Source: Helianthus annuus
Lineage: Eukaryota > Streptophyta > Magnoliopsida > Asterales > Asteraceae
Direction: 5' to 3'
Length of the DNA: 64,000 bases
Assembly (NCBI RefSeq): GCF_002127325.2
Contig: NC_035444.2
Span: 40,475,379-40,539,378, forward strand
Shown: positions 44,833-54,980 of the stretch, piece by piece
Position numbering within the stretch: the first letter of the stretch is position 1
Layout of the letters: each line of letters starts with the position of its first letter
The notes under the pieces: model-generated
The model's database searches: none
Seen by the model: only the letters and a program-made list of their open reading frames with translations
Told to the model about the DNA's origin: nothing
Position numbers and translations under genes: made by a program

Positions 44833-45128
44833 GGCCCTTGCACGCGCGGGTGGTTTTTAGAAATTTTACGTACCAAGTAAATCCTATTCGCTTCAGAATT
44901 GTTCGATAAGAGTACAAAAGTACATAGGTTCATTATCACTAAATCAACTCCATTTCATTTTCTAGCCTTGGAATTGAAGTTACTGAGCATTCCTAAATAT
45001 TATATTAGTCTAAAAATCATATTGTTCAAAGGTTAACTATCAAGTATAAAGCATCAAACAAATTAAAAGAAATGTACTCCCAACACTCTATTTCACAAAT
45101 ACTAAACCCCTTTTACTCAGTTGACTAT
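44222..45128. other. Spacer, possibly old host sequence
   Basis: No gene I can support. A TA/TG microsatellite is at about 44788-44832. Short open stretches exist but lack recognisable domains. It borders element B; the other side of the same original locus resumes at 61688. Confidence 0.4.
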
Positions 45129-46885
45129 TGATGTGCAAAAAATGCAACATATAAATTACATCAATTGTGGCATAAACCTAACCCTTTTTTAGTACTAATG
45201 TTGGAAAAAGTGTGTTTTTGTCTTCCTTTTATATTTTCAGGATTAAATGAGCTCAAATGAACAAAAGAAGCAAAAAGGCAGCTAAATCTAACATAAATAC
45301 AAGAAAAGGAACAAACGTGGCATGCCCGGCCTCCCCGACAGCATCTTCCCAAGCAAAACAAGAGAACAGAAGGCTGGACACGCCCCGTGCTCAATGAGCA
45401 CGGGGGCGTGCCCATATGTCAGCAGAAAAGACAAAGTTGTAGAAGCTTCTATCGCCCACCACGGGGTCGTGCTCAGCGGACACGGGGCCGTGGTCAACTC
45501 TAAGATTCGCAGAATCTAGGGAAATCTTGATAGTACAGATACGCTTCTACACACGGGGTCGTGCTCAGCGGACACGGGGGCATGGTCAGCTAATGCAGAC
45601 AAACTACAATTAATGAAGAAAGAGAAGGAGGATGGATACGGGGCCGTGCCCAATGGACACGGGGCCGTGCCCGAGCTGCTGTTCAGGCTATAAATAGGGG
45701 TGCTTGGCTCATTTGCAAACCATCCCTTGGCACACCACCTCTCTGACACTTCACCCACCCACCACCACCATCACAACACCATCATCCACCACCATCATCC
45801 ATCATCCATCATAGAGTGTGTGAGTCGTCTCGGGATCCAAGATTGATCGTAAGAGTTCTTGACAATCAAAGGCCATGTTTGCCTAAGTCTCTTACATCAC
45901 TTGGTGAAGATAAGTGTTTAGTGTAATACTTTTTATTTTTAATCTTTTTGCACTTTTTATTTGGTTATCTATTAATGACTTTAATAACTAGTTTCTTATG
46001 TTGAACGTGATTCTTCCTTATCGTTTGTCCGTGGTGTCTTGGCATTATTTTACTGTCTATATAAAATAAAAGATTTTCACCATTCATATCTCCACGGTCT
46101 ATATGGAGATATGTTGGCTACCTGGTCGGCGGTTAAGGGAACGGTTTGGTAAGAGGCTTGCCATTGTTCAGTGTATAGATCCTGCAAAGGACCTGGGTCA
46201 AATTTAGTAGGACCTCCTTCAATACCCACCGATATTGGATGGCGGGGGTCCAAACTCTTTGATCCCCTCATAAGTAAGCTACTATTAAAACTTTAACCCG
46301 GCTACTTAGGACTGTATCCCTGCTGACTCAGACTACTTAGCCGAGGGTAACGTCACCTTCAAAAGAGAGGCCTACCACATTATGCATTAATAACTTAATT
46401 AATTATCTTTCAATAATCCGACCTTTTAGGATTGTATCCTTGCTGACTCAAACTACTGGGTTGAGGGTAACGTCACCTTCAAAAGAGGGGCTTACTACAA
46501 TAACTAAGATAATCTCTTAAAAAGTGCAAAAGTGTGGAAATAATCAAAGGTTACACTACACACGAGTCGGATCCAAGTGATTCATCTTGTCTATCTGTTT
46601 TTACTTTTATTTTATTTTCCAGCATTTTAGTTAGTTTTATTTTTCTAGTTTAAAAGCATTTTTCTAACTTTTTGATTTGATTAGACGTTGAGGATAAACC
46701 CGTACTAAAAGCTCTTGTGTCCTTCGATGACCTCGGTATCTTACCAACACTATACTACGTCCACGATAGGTGCACTTGCCCATATGTGTGTTTAGTGTTA
46801 GTAAATATCGTGTTTTATAAATTTAAAAATTGGCTAAAAAGTGTAAAAGGGCTTAAAATATACATAAAAAATATAGCACACATCA
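45129..46885 (+). repeat. Element B 5' LTR
   Basis: Palindrome pairs lie near 45376-45412, 45460-45492, 45552-45592 and 45636-45672, TATA CTATAAATAG at 45688-45697, and the two 116-bp units near 46290-46495. It has one more palindrome pair than the element A LTR (with CATGG in place of CGTGG in one arm). Confidence 0.9.
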
Positions 46886-47195
46886 AGTTTTTGGCGCCGT
46901 TGCCGGGGACACAAGGATTTTAAGAAAGTTAGGAATCAACGGCCTAATCGTTTTTTTTTTCTAATTTTTCTATTTTTTTTAGGATTTTATTAATTTTTCA
47001 GCTTCTGCGGAACTCAGCACGGGCCGTGCCCGCTGAACACGCCCCGTGCCCAATCTTTGGAACTGGCAATCCTGTTTTAAGTCAGACAGTAAGCTGAACA
47101 CGGGGCCGTGCCCACTCAACACGCCCCGTGCCCAAGTTTCAGTTACTGAAAACAGAACCGTAAGATCCCAACGGTTGGTAATTTCTGACACAAAC

Positions 47196-47871
47196 ATGAG
47201 TGATACTGATTTTTTTTTACTTTCGGCACTCTTATGGTACGTGGTGTCAAATATGTGGTGGCTCTCATAAAGAATTAGAATGTTATTTTCTAAATTATAA
47301 GCCCCATTATATAGACCCATTGTTTTCTTGTAGCCTTAAGAGGGGCGAAAGTAAAAATAATCCCTATCTCTCCCTCGAATGCTCTCAACCGGACCTTCTA
47401 GGAGAAATGCTTCTTGATGAACTCTTTCAATTAGAAGATCTAATTCTTAATTGGTTAAAAGAGCTTAAGATGGATTTCATTGATTCATCTCAAGACGATA
47501 CCCAAGAAGAATTGTTGGGACCAAATTCGAATAAAAACAACTTCGTTGTTCCCAATAATACCTTCGACTCCAGCAAAGACTTGGGCGATAGTCGTCCCTG
47601 TGCCGATTGTGCCGTGAAGGACTCTCCATCGACTTCGTTCGGTGCATACATAGACCTGAGCGATTCGGCATACACCTTCTTTAACGAGAGCCTGGGAAAG
47701 GGTTGGACTTGTCCATCTACATTTAGCATAGGAATCACCCTCACCGACAACCTCTTGCGTTCTCGTCTTAATCTAGAGCAATTAAGGTATCTTAGGAACT
47801 TTGGGGTTGTTCCATCCAGTAAGGAACCGCCCGATCTGGATAAATTTCTTAAAAATAGGAAAACTCCATAA
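47196..47871 (+). pseudogene. Element B ORF1 (unknown CCHC-like protein), frameshifted at its start
   Basis: The ATG at 47196 is followed by a run of eight T (47211-47218) where element A keeps the frame, so one extra base separates the start from the main frame. The rest is open to 47871 and closely matches A: WCQICGGSHKELEC, LKRGESKNNPYLSLEC, MLLDELFQLEDLILNWL, the nearly invariant DSRPCADCAVKDSPSTSFG and IDLSDSAYTFFNES, then LTDNLLRSRL. Its C-terminus runs longer than in A (DLDKFLKNRKTP). Confidence 0.75.
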
Positions 47872-48037
47872 GACAGCTTCTAGACACGGGGTCATGTCCA
47901 GGTCAACACGCCCCCGTGTCCACCGAAAGATTCCTTTCTGATTTTTATCAGAATACGGACAAAATGTGTCAGGATTCTGTTTGCACACAGGGCCGTGTCC
48001 AGCCAACACGGGGCCGTGTGCGGCGTGCTGTCGTTTT

Positions 48038-48482
48038 CTATAAATGCAGCAAGATTCCTGCTCATTTGGACGACTCCAAAGACAAAGATTTGCTGGGATC
48101 TTCACTCGTACCATCCTAGGTATATTCTAAAGAAGGTTCTTAACAACCATCTTGTCTTTTCCACTTTTGTTCATTGCCTTCTTTTTCAATTTTCACTCAA
48201 TACCTCCATTAAAGCTTGAAATCTCTATGATTCCAAGCCTTATTGTAATGTTTGTAAGGTTATTATTCAAGGAATCTTGTTTAAAATGAGTTATACAACT
48301 TTGTTTTAAATTATTTATGCTTAAAAGTACCTTATAAATTGGAAAAATAATTTAAAGCTCCAAGATTCCTTGCTCTAAAAACCTGCAGACAACTGAACAC
48401 GGGGTCGTGTTCATTGAACACGGGACCGTGTCCGAGGTTCTGTCCAAATATAAGTTGAAACCTTTTCAGTCTGTTTTCACAG
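48038..48482 (+). promoter_or_regulatory. Internal TATA box and 5'UTR intron of ORF2 in element B
   Basis: CTATAAATGC at 48038-48047, donor CCTAG|GTATAT at 48119/48120, acceptor TGTTTTCACAG ending at 48482, one base before the ORF2 ATG. The 363-bp intron holds a palindrome pair (about 48396-48436), and another pair precedes the TATA box, as in element A. Confidence 0.6.
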
Positions 48483-48483
48483 A

Positions 48484-48912
48484 ATGGCGAGTAGAGCTAG
48501 CGGAACATCTTCGTCGCAATCAAGGAACAACCGACAGGGGAGGAGGTCATCAACGGTAGAGGACTCTCTTGTAAACTATGTTTACGCTTTAAGAGAGGCT
48601 ATTGATGAAATGACGGGGGTGGAAGAAGTGTTGGTCGACCGTATCAATCACTTAACGGTGGGACTAGAAGGGTGTCTTCGAGAGGTCAACCTTTTGCACC
48701 AAAGGTTGAACATTCTCGCATCTGCTCCTTTGGTACCAATCATCACCCAAAGGGCATGGAACGTGGTGCATGAAGTCATCATACCAGCCGAGTGGTACAA
48801 CATACACCCGGGACCTCCTCGCGATATACTACAAGGGGTTCCGGTTGGTGTCACTCCCCCTCCACAAGATGTTGAGGAGAATGAAGCGCCTTCTTCCTCC
48901 CGAGAGAGATAG
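48484..48912 (+). CDS. Element B ORF2, unknown coiled-coil protein
   Basis: 142 residues, open and intact (MASRASGTSSSQSRNNRQGR). Shares with element A the serine/arginine-rich start, the helical stretch (YALREAIDEMTGVEEVL, VNLLHQRLNIL) and a proline-rich tail, while the tail sequence itself has changed. Being open in a copy older than A, while ORF1 is broken, suggests selection or chance survival; a substitution-rate test would decide. Confidence 0.7.
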   Translation: MASRASGTSSSQSRNNRQGRRSSTVEDSLVNYVYALREAIDEMTGVEEVLVDRINHLTVGLEGCLREVNLLHQRLNILASAPLVPIITQRAWNVVHEVIIPAEWYNIHPGPPRDILQGVPVGVTPPPQDVEENEAPSSSRER

Positions 48913-50383
48913 AAGAATGACTTTAACAACATCTAGGGAACACCCCTCGGCCCGGAGTTCTACCAAGCTTCTAGATACCGGAGAATTATTTCCGGAATTT
49001 TGGTTCTTAATGTAAAAGTAGAGCTCCTTAGAATGACTTTATGTATCACTTGACCAATCTAGTTTAACTTTTATTTTTCTTTTCTTCTTTGTTTTTAATT
49101 TTCTTGGGATGTTATGTAATTCTCTCTATGACTTAATGAATGACGGTTTTAGTTAAATTGGTGTTTGAATGATGTTGTAATGGATAAAACATACTCGGGA
49201 TGGTGAATGATGACAAGGGAAACTTGAACCAGCATCCCATGCACAAAAACAGGGCCATCCGACAAAATTTTCTTCGTTACAGCAAGTTCAGCACGGGCCG
49301 CGCCCGCCCAATACGGCCCCGTGCTGCACAATCTGCAGAAAATGCCCAGTTCTGGTAACTGGACACGGGGCGTGCTCACTGAACACTCCCCCGTGCCCAG
49401 GCTTCTGTTTCTTTTTATAAACTTTTGTTACTGGCAATCTGAACACGGGGCCGTGTCCGGACACCACGGGCCCGTGTCCGGACGCCCAGTAACATAATTT
49501 TTTGCTTTTTCACACCTTTTTACACATTCAATCAACCTAAAACTTATTTTTGGGACACATTGAGGACAATGTGTAATTTAAGTGTGGGGGGGGATGCTAA
49601 AAGTTTGAATCTTGCAAGTCCTAAATACAAGCCTTACACAAAACTCTATTGGAACCGCTAATCACCCCAAATTTTTTCAAAAATTTTAAATTTTTTTTAC
49701 TTGTCTAGGTTTAATATGGGAATTTCAAGTTCTAAAAAGGTTATATTTTTATAAATTTACAACCGATAGCGTCGTGATAAAAAGAACCAACATAAGAAAA
49801 TTATGAAACGGCATGACAAGCTTAGTTAAAATTTAATTATATATACTTGATCACATAAAAACTCATTTCCACAAAAGTGAGTTTTGAGCCTTTATTGAGC
49901 ATACAAATGCAAATCTTTAAACTAAATGCTCATTTTTCGTTTCTTGTGTGAATAGCCGCTTGGTTCTTACGACTCTAGAACTTGCCACGACGATACATTC
50001 CCGGTCCTTACCAACTTAAACCCGAGTAAGTAAATGATGGAGGAATTAGGACTAACCCTTATTTCTACACCATTATTTTTTCTCTTTTTTTACCACCTAC
50101 CCAAAATCCCCCTAGTTAACCCCTTTGAGCCTAAACCTTTTCATTTCTTAACCCAAAACAAACACCCTTTTACCCACCAAAACCCTTTTTCATTTTAAAC
50201 CCTTTATTTTAGTAACAAGTTCGGTTTTTCTTATGACTAAAAAAAACATGATGATGAAGCCAAAAGAAATAAACAAACAAGTTTATCAAAAACAACTTTG
50301 TTTGAAAGAAATACTTCATCAAAATAAAATTAACGAGTCTTATGAAAACTGACACTTTTTACGCCTTTCGCCCTTTTACTAAC
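48913..50383 (+). other. Element B 3' non-coding region, left part
   Basis: Contains palindrome pairs near 49290-49322 and 49363-49400, the GTTACTGG hairpin (49427-49493), the internal purine tract (49558-49597), and the same conserved non-coding blocks as element A. Gypsy-3 starts at 50384. Confidence 0.7.
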
Positions 50384-51846
50384 TGTAACAACTGCCACTA
50401 AAATCAATAGTTAGGACAATAATTAGTCAATAAGAGAACCTTAATTGAGACACCCAAGTGATTCTACACTAGCCCTAAAATTTTCAGAATGATCGGAATC
50501 AGGATCAGGGCCAATAAAACTCAAGGGGGGCAAACCCTAGTTGAATAGTTATCTAAATAAAACGTTGCAAACTTCTGATTGGCCAATTCCATTGATTCAC
50601 CCAAGCTAGTCCCGAGCCTAGGCAGCCTATATTTAGACTGCTTAGCTTACGGACCGTAAAGGGTTAGGCTTACGGTCCGTAAGGGAGCCCCAAAACTTGC
50701 TATAAATAGCCGACATTGGCACTCACCTGTAGAAGTTAAAACGACGTAAAGTTGCTGTCTGTACGTCGAGTTAAGGCTATAATACCACAATAAACACACA
50801 CACGATCACGAGGTGCTGCCGCAATCAGGGTAATAACTCGATCGCTATTACGATTCAACGTCCGATCGATTATAACTATCCAACGATTGTCCGAGTGCTG
50901 CTCAAATTGAGCTTGTACTTTGTTATTCATTGTGATTTCAACTTGAATGTTTGAGTGCTGTTCGAATTCGGACTATGCTCTGCCATTCGTTGTGAATCCA
51001 TTAAATTGTTAAGTATCGCACTTGATAATAGTTGTGAGGGTTTAATCTCGTGAATTGACGTAACTGCTGAATTAGTTACTAATCCCGTTTGTGTGTGCAT
51101 TGTTATTTAAATTAGGTTAAAAGGCTAATCAGTAAAGCTTATACTCTGCTCGTAAATCTGCAATGTGAGTCATTCCTCTTTTATAAACTCTTTTCTCACA
51201 GTTTGTGAGTCAACTGTTTTACAAAACTCCAAGTTATTTTTAAAGTTATAATTACAGTGATTAAGTCTATGTAATCACTAAGTTACAGCCGGTATGTGGG
51301 GTTTTGTATACATTACTTATTTCCCGTCACACTTGGACAAACGGGTGGCCAAGGGGTGATCTGACCACAGTCACAGACACCATTGGACAAATGGGCTAGC
51401 CAATGGATGGTCGAGTGACAAATACTGTGGGTAGTTGGTTTGATATCAGAAACATTGTAATTCCACTTAATACTGTAGATTATAAGAAATGTGTCGTTTT
51501 CAGTAAACTGAATGATTCACTCAGTATTTCCCCGCTGACAAAACCTTTTTCAAACATGTATCAGGTGATCTGGTATGAGCAAAGAAAAGTGCCGTGGAGC
51601 ACTCCCAGCTTAGAAAAGTGGCTCGGTGTAAATAAATAAATGAACATGTTTTGAAAATAAAGATTTTCCTGAGAAATCACATTATTGTAAATTTCGGGAA
51701 TTTATCCCTAAGTTATGAAACGGGCAGTTTAAATTATTAAAAGATCCTGTTTTAAAAAGACTTCCGCTGTCGCCTAGATTAAAATACCACGGGATTCCTG
51801 TCCCGCGGCTCCTGAAACGGGTCAAACCGGGTCGGGGGCCGTGACA
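50384..51846 (+). repeat. Gypsy-3 5' LTR
   Basis: Contains TTACGGACCGTAA (50647-50659) and its exact inverse TTACGGTCCGTAA (50670-50682) ten bases apart, then TATA CTATAAATAG at 50700-50709. Ends CGGGGGCCGTGACA. Confidence 0.95.
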
Positions 51847-51972
51847 GGAAAAGGTGGTATCAGAGCCACTGTTTTAAGCTTACTGATTAAGCTCACTATT
51901 TTAATAAGGGAAATTTTATTTGTCATTCTGTGAATATATGCTTATTAACTGATTAATTGTTAAAATTACAGT

Positions 51973-52296
51973 ATGGGTAAACAAAAGATTTCTGCTATCT
52001 ACCGCAAATTAGATAGTACACCTAAAGAACAGGGAACCTCTTCCTCCAAATCTCCCACCAATTTAGAAGAGGGAATCTTTGTCCGTAAGGCAAATTATGA
52101 AAACCCACTTACACCGGAGAAAAGGAATTCAATCCTTAGAAAAGGTCAAGAGAAAAAGAAACCCCAAACCAAGAGAGTGAGGTTTAACCCGGAAATTCAG
52201 GAAATTAACAGTAATCCACCAAGGGAAAATAACTTAGATGAAAAATGGGCAAATCTGTATCTGCTCGCTACTGTAGCAGAAAATACAAATCTTTAA
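51973..52296 (+). CDS. Gypsy-3 extra gene 1, unknown basic protein
   Basis: 107 residues from ATG 51973 (MGKQKISAIYRKLDS), 107 bp after the primer site and just after an acceptor-like TTAAAATTACAG. Lysine-, arginine- and asparagine-rich (GQEKKKPQTKRVRFNPEIQE), with a hydrophobic C-terminus (KWANLYLLATVAENTN). No known family. It lies between primer site and gag, where Gypsy elements normally have only leader. Open and apparently intact although pol is broken. Confidence 0.55.
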   Translation: MGKQKISAIYRKLDSTPKEQGTSSSKSPTNLEEGIFVRKANYENPLTPEKRNSILRKGQEKKKPQTKRVRFNPEIQEINSNPPRENNLDEKWANLYLLATVAENTNL

Positions 52297-52456
52297 GCTT
52301 TAAATCTAGAAATATTTACTTCCTAGTAAATAAATAAATAAATCTGAGTATGTTCTGTTTGCTGTTATGTTGTACAAACTGGTGTGCAATAAAAATGTTT
52401 ATTTGTTAAGCTTTGTTCCAAAGTTTTAACTTAACATTTTTGTGCATTTTGCATAT

Positions 52457-53194
52457 ATGCCGTACAGCATGAATGAGATGTCGGAAGCATTTCAGAACCT
52501 CAACCTCTATCCTGTGCCAATTGAAGTCTCCCACAACTTCACTGGTTACATTGCTGACATAGAGGAACCGCTAGAATTCCAAGCTCCACCGCTGGAAAAA
52601 GCAAAACCTAAAAAGAAGAGAAGATATGTAGGGTGGCGAAAGGTGCGCCGAAGGAAACCTAGGAGAATCCCTAAAATAGAAAATCATGTGAGTGTGAGCA
52701 AGGGGAAAGAACTAGAAATCGGAGAAAGTTCCAAGCCAGCAGAAATAGGGATAGACCTAAAGAAAAAGGGAATAGAGATCGGAGAAAGCTCTAAACAGTC
52801 TGAGGAAATCACATTCCAGGACGAAATAGACCGCCTACTGGCTAATTGTGATGTTTTAGAGCCTATCAACGATAATCTCTTCTCTTATCCTGCTACAGCC
52901 CAATTCCCAATAAACCTAGGACCAGCTATTCCAGACCCACTAGTTCACACCCGACCATTAGGCCAAATGGAGGAATGGTGGACCAATGACTGGCAATTCC
53001 AAAATATAGTTAATAGTCCTTATAGTTTTCTCCCACAGTTTGATCCAGAACCTATCCCTAATCCGCCAATGAGCTATGAAAATTTAGCTGAACTACGTCA
53101 GTTTGGTGAAGAACTGATAGGCACCGGGAATAGGATCCGGGAAATGGGGGAGCAGATTTGTTGGAAGTACGACGAGAGGGAGCGTCGTTACTGA
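52457..53194 (+). CDS. Gypsy-3 extra gene 2, unknown protein with a strong basic patch
   Basis: 245 residues from ATG 52457 (MPYSMNEMSEAFQNLNLYPV). A dense basic segment near residues 50-75 (KAKPKKKRRYVGWRKVRRRK) looks like a nuclear localisation or nucleic-acid-binding patch. The motif EIGESSK occurs twice. The second half is acidic, aromatic and proline-rich (MEEWWTNDWQFQNIV, PQFDPEPIPNPPM). No enzyme or capsid motif and no family recognised. It lies 268 bp before gag on the same strand, so it is probably a subgenomic or spliced product of the element. Its function is unknown. Confidence 0.6.
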   Translation: MPYSMNEMSEAFQNLNLYPVPIEVSHNFTGYIADIEEPLEFQAPPLEKAKPKKKRRYVGWRKVRRRKPRRIPKIENHVSVSKGKELEIGESSKPAEIGIDLKKKGIEIGESSKQSEEITFQDEIDRLLANCDVLEPINDNLFSYPATAQFPINLGPAIPDPLVHTRPLGQMEEWWTNDWQFQNIVNSPYSFLPQFDPEPIPNPPMSYENLAELRQFGEELIGTGNRIREMGEQICWKYDERERRY

Positions 53195-53462
53195 AACTGC
53201 CAGTGAACCAAAAGATAGGAGGGGTTTGGAAAAGTTTGTTTGTATTATAACTAAAATAGTAAAACTGATTCTGTAAAATGGGCAATAAAACACTGTAAGA
53301 TAAAAAGTGTGTATTGAAGCAGGTATAATATATAAAACAAAACAGAAGTCGAGGCATCGACAATTTTGGCTATGCTTGCATGTTATACTGATCTATGTGT
53401 TTATCTGTGATTTTGGTATTAATAATTAGGCACTAATAATTTCTAGTAATACTAATTAGCAG

Positions 53463-54980
53463 ATGGAAAACGCTAATAGTGAACCAATTAATGAAGTAAA
53501 TCAGTCTGAGCAAAATCAGGAAGATCAATATATAACTAGACAAGATATTGAGCACTTTATTGCTCAAGGGATAGCCAATGCTATTCCAGAAATCGTGGCT
53601 GCTGTTCAGAAACCTGCCGAACCACAATTAATTCCTAGTAAACGTAATCCGGAAGATAACGGCTGTAACAGCATAAATGGAGGCGGCAATCATGACGATC
53701 ATGATCCGCAACAGGCCCCACTCCCTAAGAGAATGAAAGCTGCAACGCCTGGTTGCACTTACAAAGAATTTCTTGCCTGTAAACCCGCAGAATTTGCAGG
53801 TAATGAAGGGTCAACTGCAACACTGCGTTGGTTAGAGAAAACCGAAGCAGTAATTGCAATAAGTAAATGTGCTGAGGAAGATCAAGTGATGTATGCATCA
53901 AACTTGTTCAAAGAAGGGGCATTAGAATGGTGGAACACGGTGCTACAAGCAAAAGGAAGAAGGGTGGCCTATGCGATGAATTGGGAAGAATTTAAGAGTC
54001 TTGTCGAAAGAAAATTATGTCCCGAATACGAGAAGGAACAAATGGCAAATAAGTTCCTGAGTCATCGTATGCTAGGTGTAGACTGTCGAGGATATACTTC
54101 GACATTCTTCGAATATGCGAGAGTGGTACCTTCCCTGGCTTCGCCAGAACCGGTACTTATTTCCCGTTATATTTGGGGATTAATTGGAGAAATCCGTAAC
54201 ATCGTTAAAGCTGCGAGACCACGCACGATTGACGATGCTGTGGAATTAGCTAATACCTTAACCGATGAACTAGTCCGCACCAGAGAAGAAGATCGCAAGA
54301 AGGAATTGGCTCAGAAGATTACCCAAGGATTTCGCATGGGTAATAGTAACAATAAGTTCAAAAAGAGGGGAACAGGGCAATCCTCGTCATCTCCTTTCTG
54401 CAGAAATTGCAAAAAGAAACACTATGGACAGTGCAATATATTTTGCAACTTCTGCAAGGCGAAAGGACATCGGGAAGAAGACTGCAGAAGGAAAACAAGA
54501 ATCTGTTATAACTGCAGAGAAACGGGACACTTCCAATCTGAATGTCCTAAGTTAGCTAAACCAGCAGACAGTAGAGCTAAAACGACTGAAGGAACTACTA
54601 AGAAAAATGCTCGCGCATTCCAGCTGAAAACTCAAGAAGCCGAACTCATTCCAGACGTGATAGCGGGTACGTTCTTAGTGCATAACGTCTATGCAAAAGT
54701 ATTATTTGATTCTGGTGCAAACCAAAGTTTCATTAATACTGCATTCTGTCAAGCTCTTAACTTACCTTTAATTACCCTTAGGCAGATCTTTACTGTTGAA
54801 ACGGCAGATGGAAATTCTGTCAACATAGACAAGGTTTTGAAAGAAGTAAAGATAGAATTATTAGGTCATAAGTTTTCTGCAAACCTGTTACCTATGAATT
54901 TAGCCGGATTCGATGTGGTATTAGGAATGGATTGGTTAATAGCCAACCATGCTCGAATCTGTGTGATAAGAATTCCGTAG
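53463..54980 (+). CDS. Gypsy-3 gag and protease (ends early by frameshift)
   Basis: 505 residues from ATG 53463, which follows an acceptor-like ACTAATTAGCAG. Capsid part with [16 protein letters not shown] and LEWWN, zinc knuckles [14 protein letters not shown] near residue 327 and [14 protein letters not shown] near 348, protease [10 protein letters not shown] near 413 and [12 protein letters not shown] near the end. A one-base deletion near 54957 then changes the frame and a TAG at 54978-54980 ends the protein, separating it from reverse transcriptase. Confidence 0.9.
   Translation: MENANSEPINEVNQSEQNQEDQYITRQDIEHFIAQGIANAIPEIVAAVQKPAEPQLIPSKRNPEDNGCNSINGGGNHDDHDPQQAPLPKRMKAATPGCTYKEFLACKPAEFAGNEGSTATLRWLEKTEAVIAISKCAEEDQVMYASNLFKEGALEWWNTVLQAKGRRVAYAMNWEEFKSLVERKLCPEYEKEQMANKFLSHRMLGVDCRGYTSTFFEYARVVPSLASPEPVLISRYIWGLIGEIRNIVKAARPRTIDDAVELANTLTDELVRTREEDRKKELAQKITQGFRMGNSNNKFKKRGTGQSSSSPFCRNCKKKHYGQCNIFCNFCKAKGHREEDCRRKTRICYNCRETGHFQSECPKLAKPADSRAKTTEGTTKKNARAFQLKTQEAELIPDVIAGTFLVHNVYAKVLFDSGANQSFINTAFCQALNLPLITLRQIFTVETADGNSVNIDKVLKEVKIELLGHKFSANLLPMNLAGFDVVLGMDWLIANHARICVIRIP

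Noticed and set aside
51403..51639. 78-codon frame near the end of the Gypsy-3 LTR, also at 59017-59253
   Set aside because: Lies within both LTRs with amino-acid changes at several sites and no recognised domain; treated as chance.
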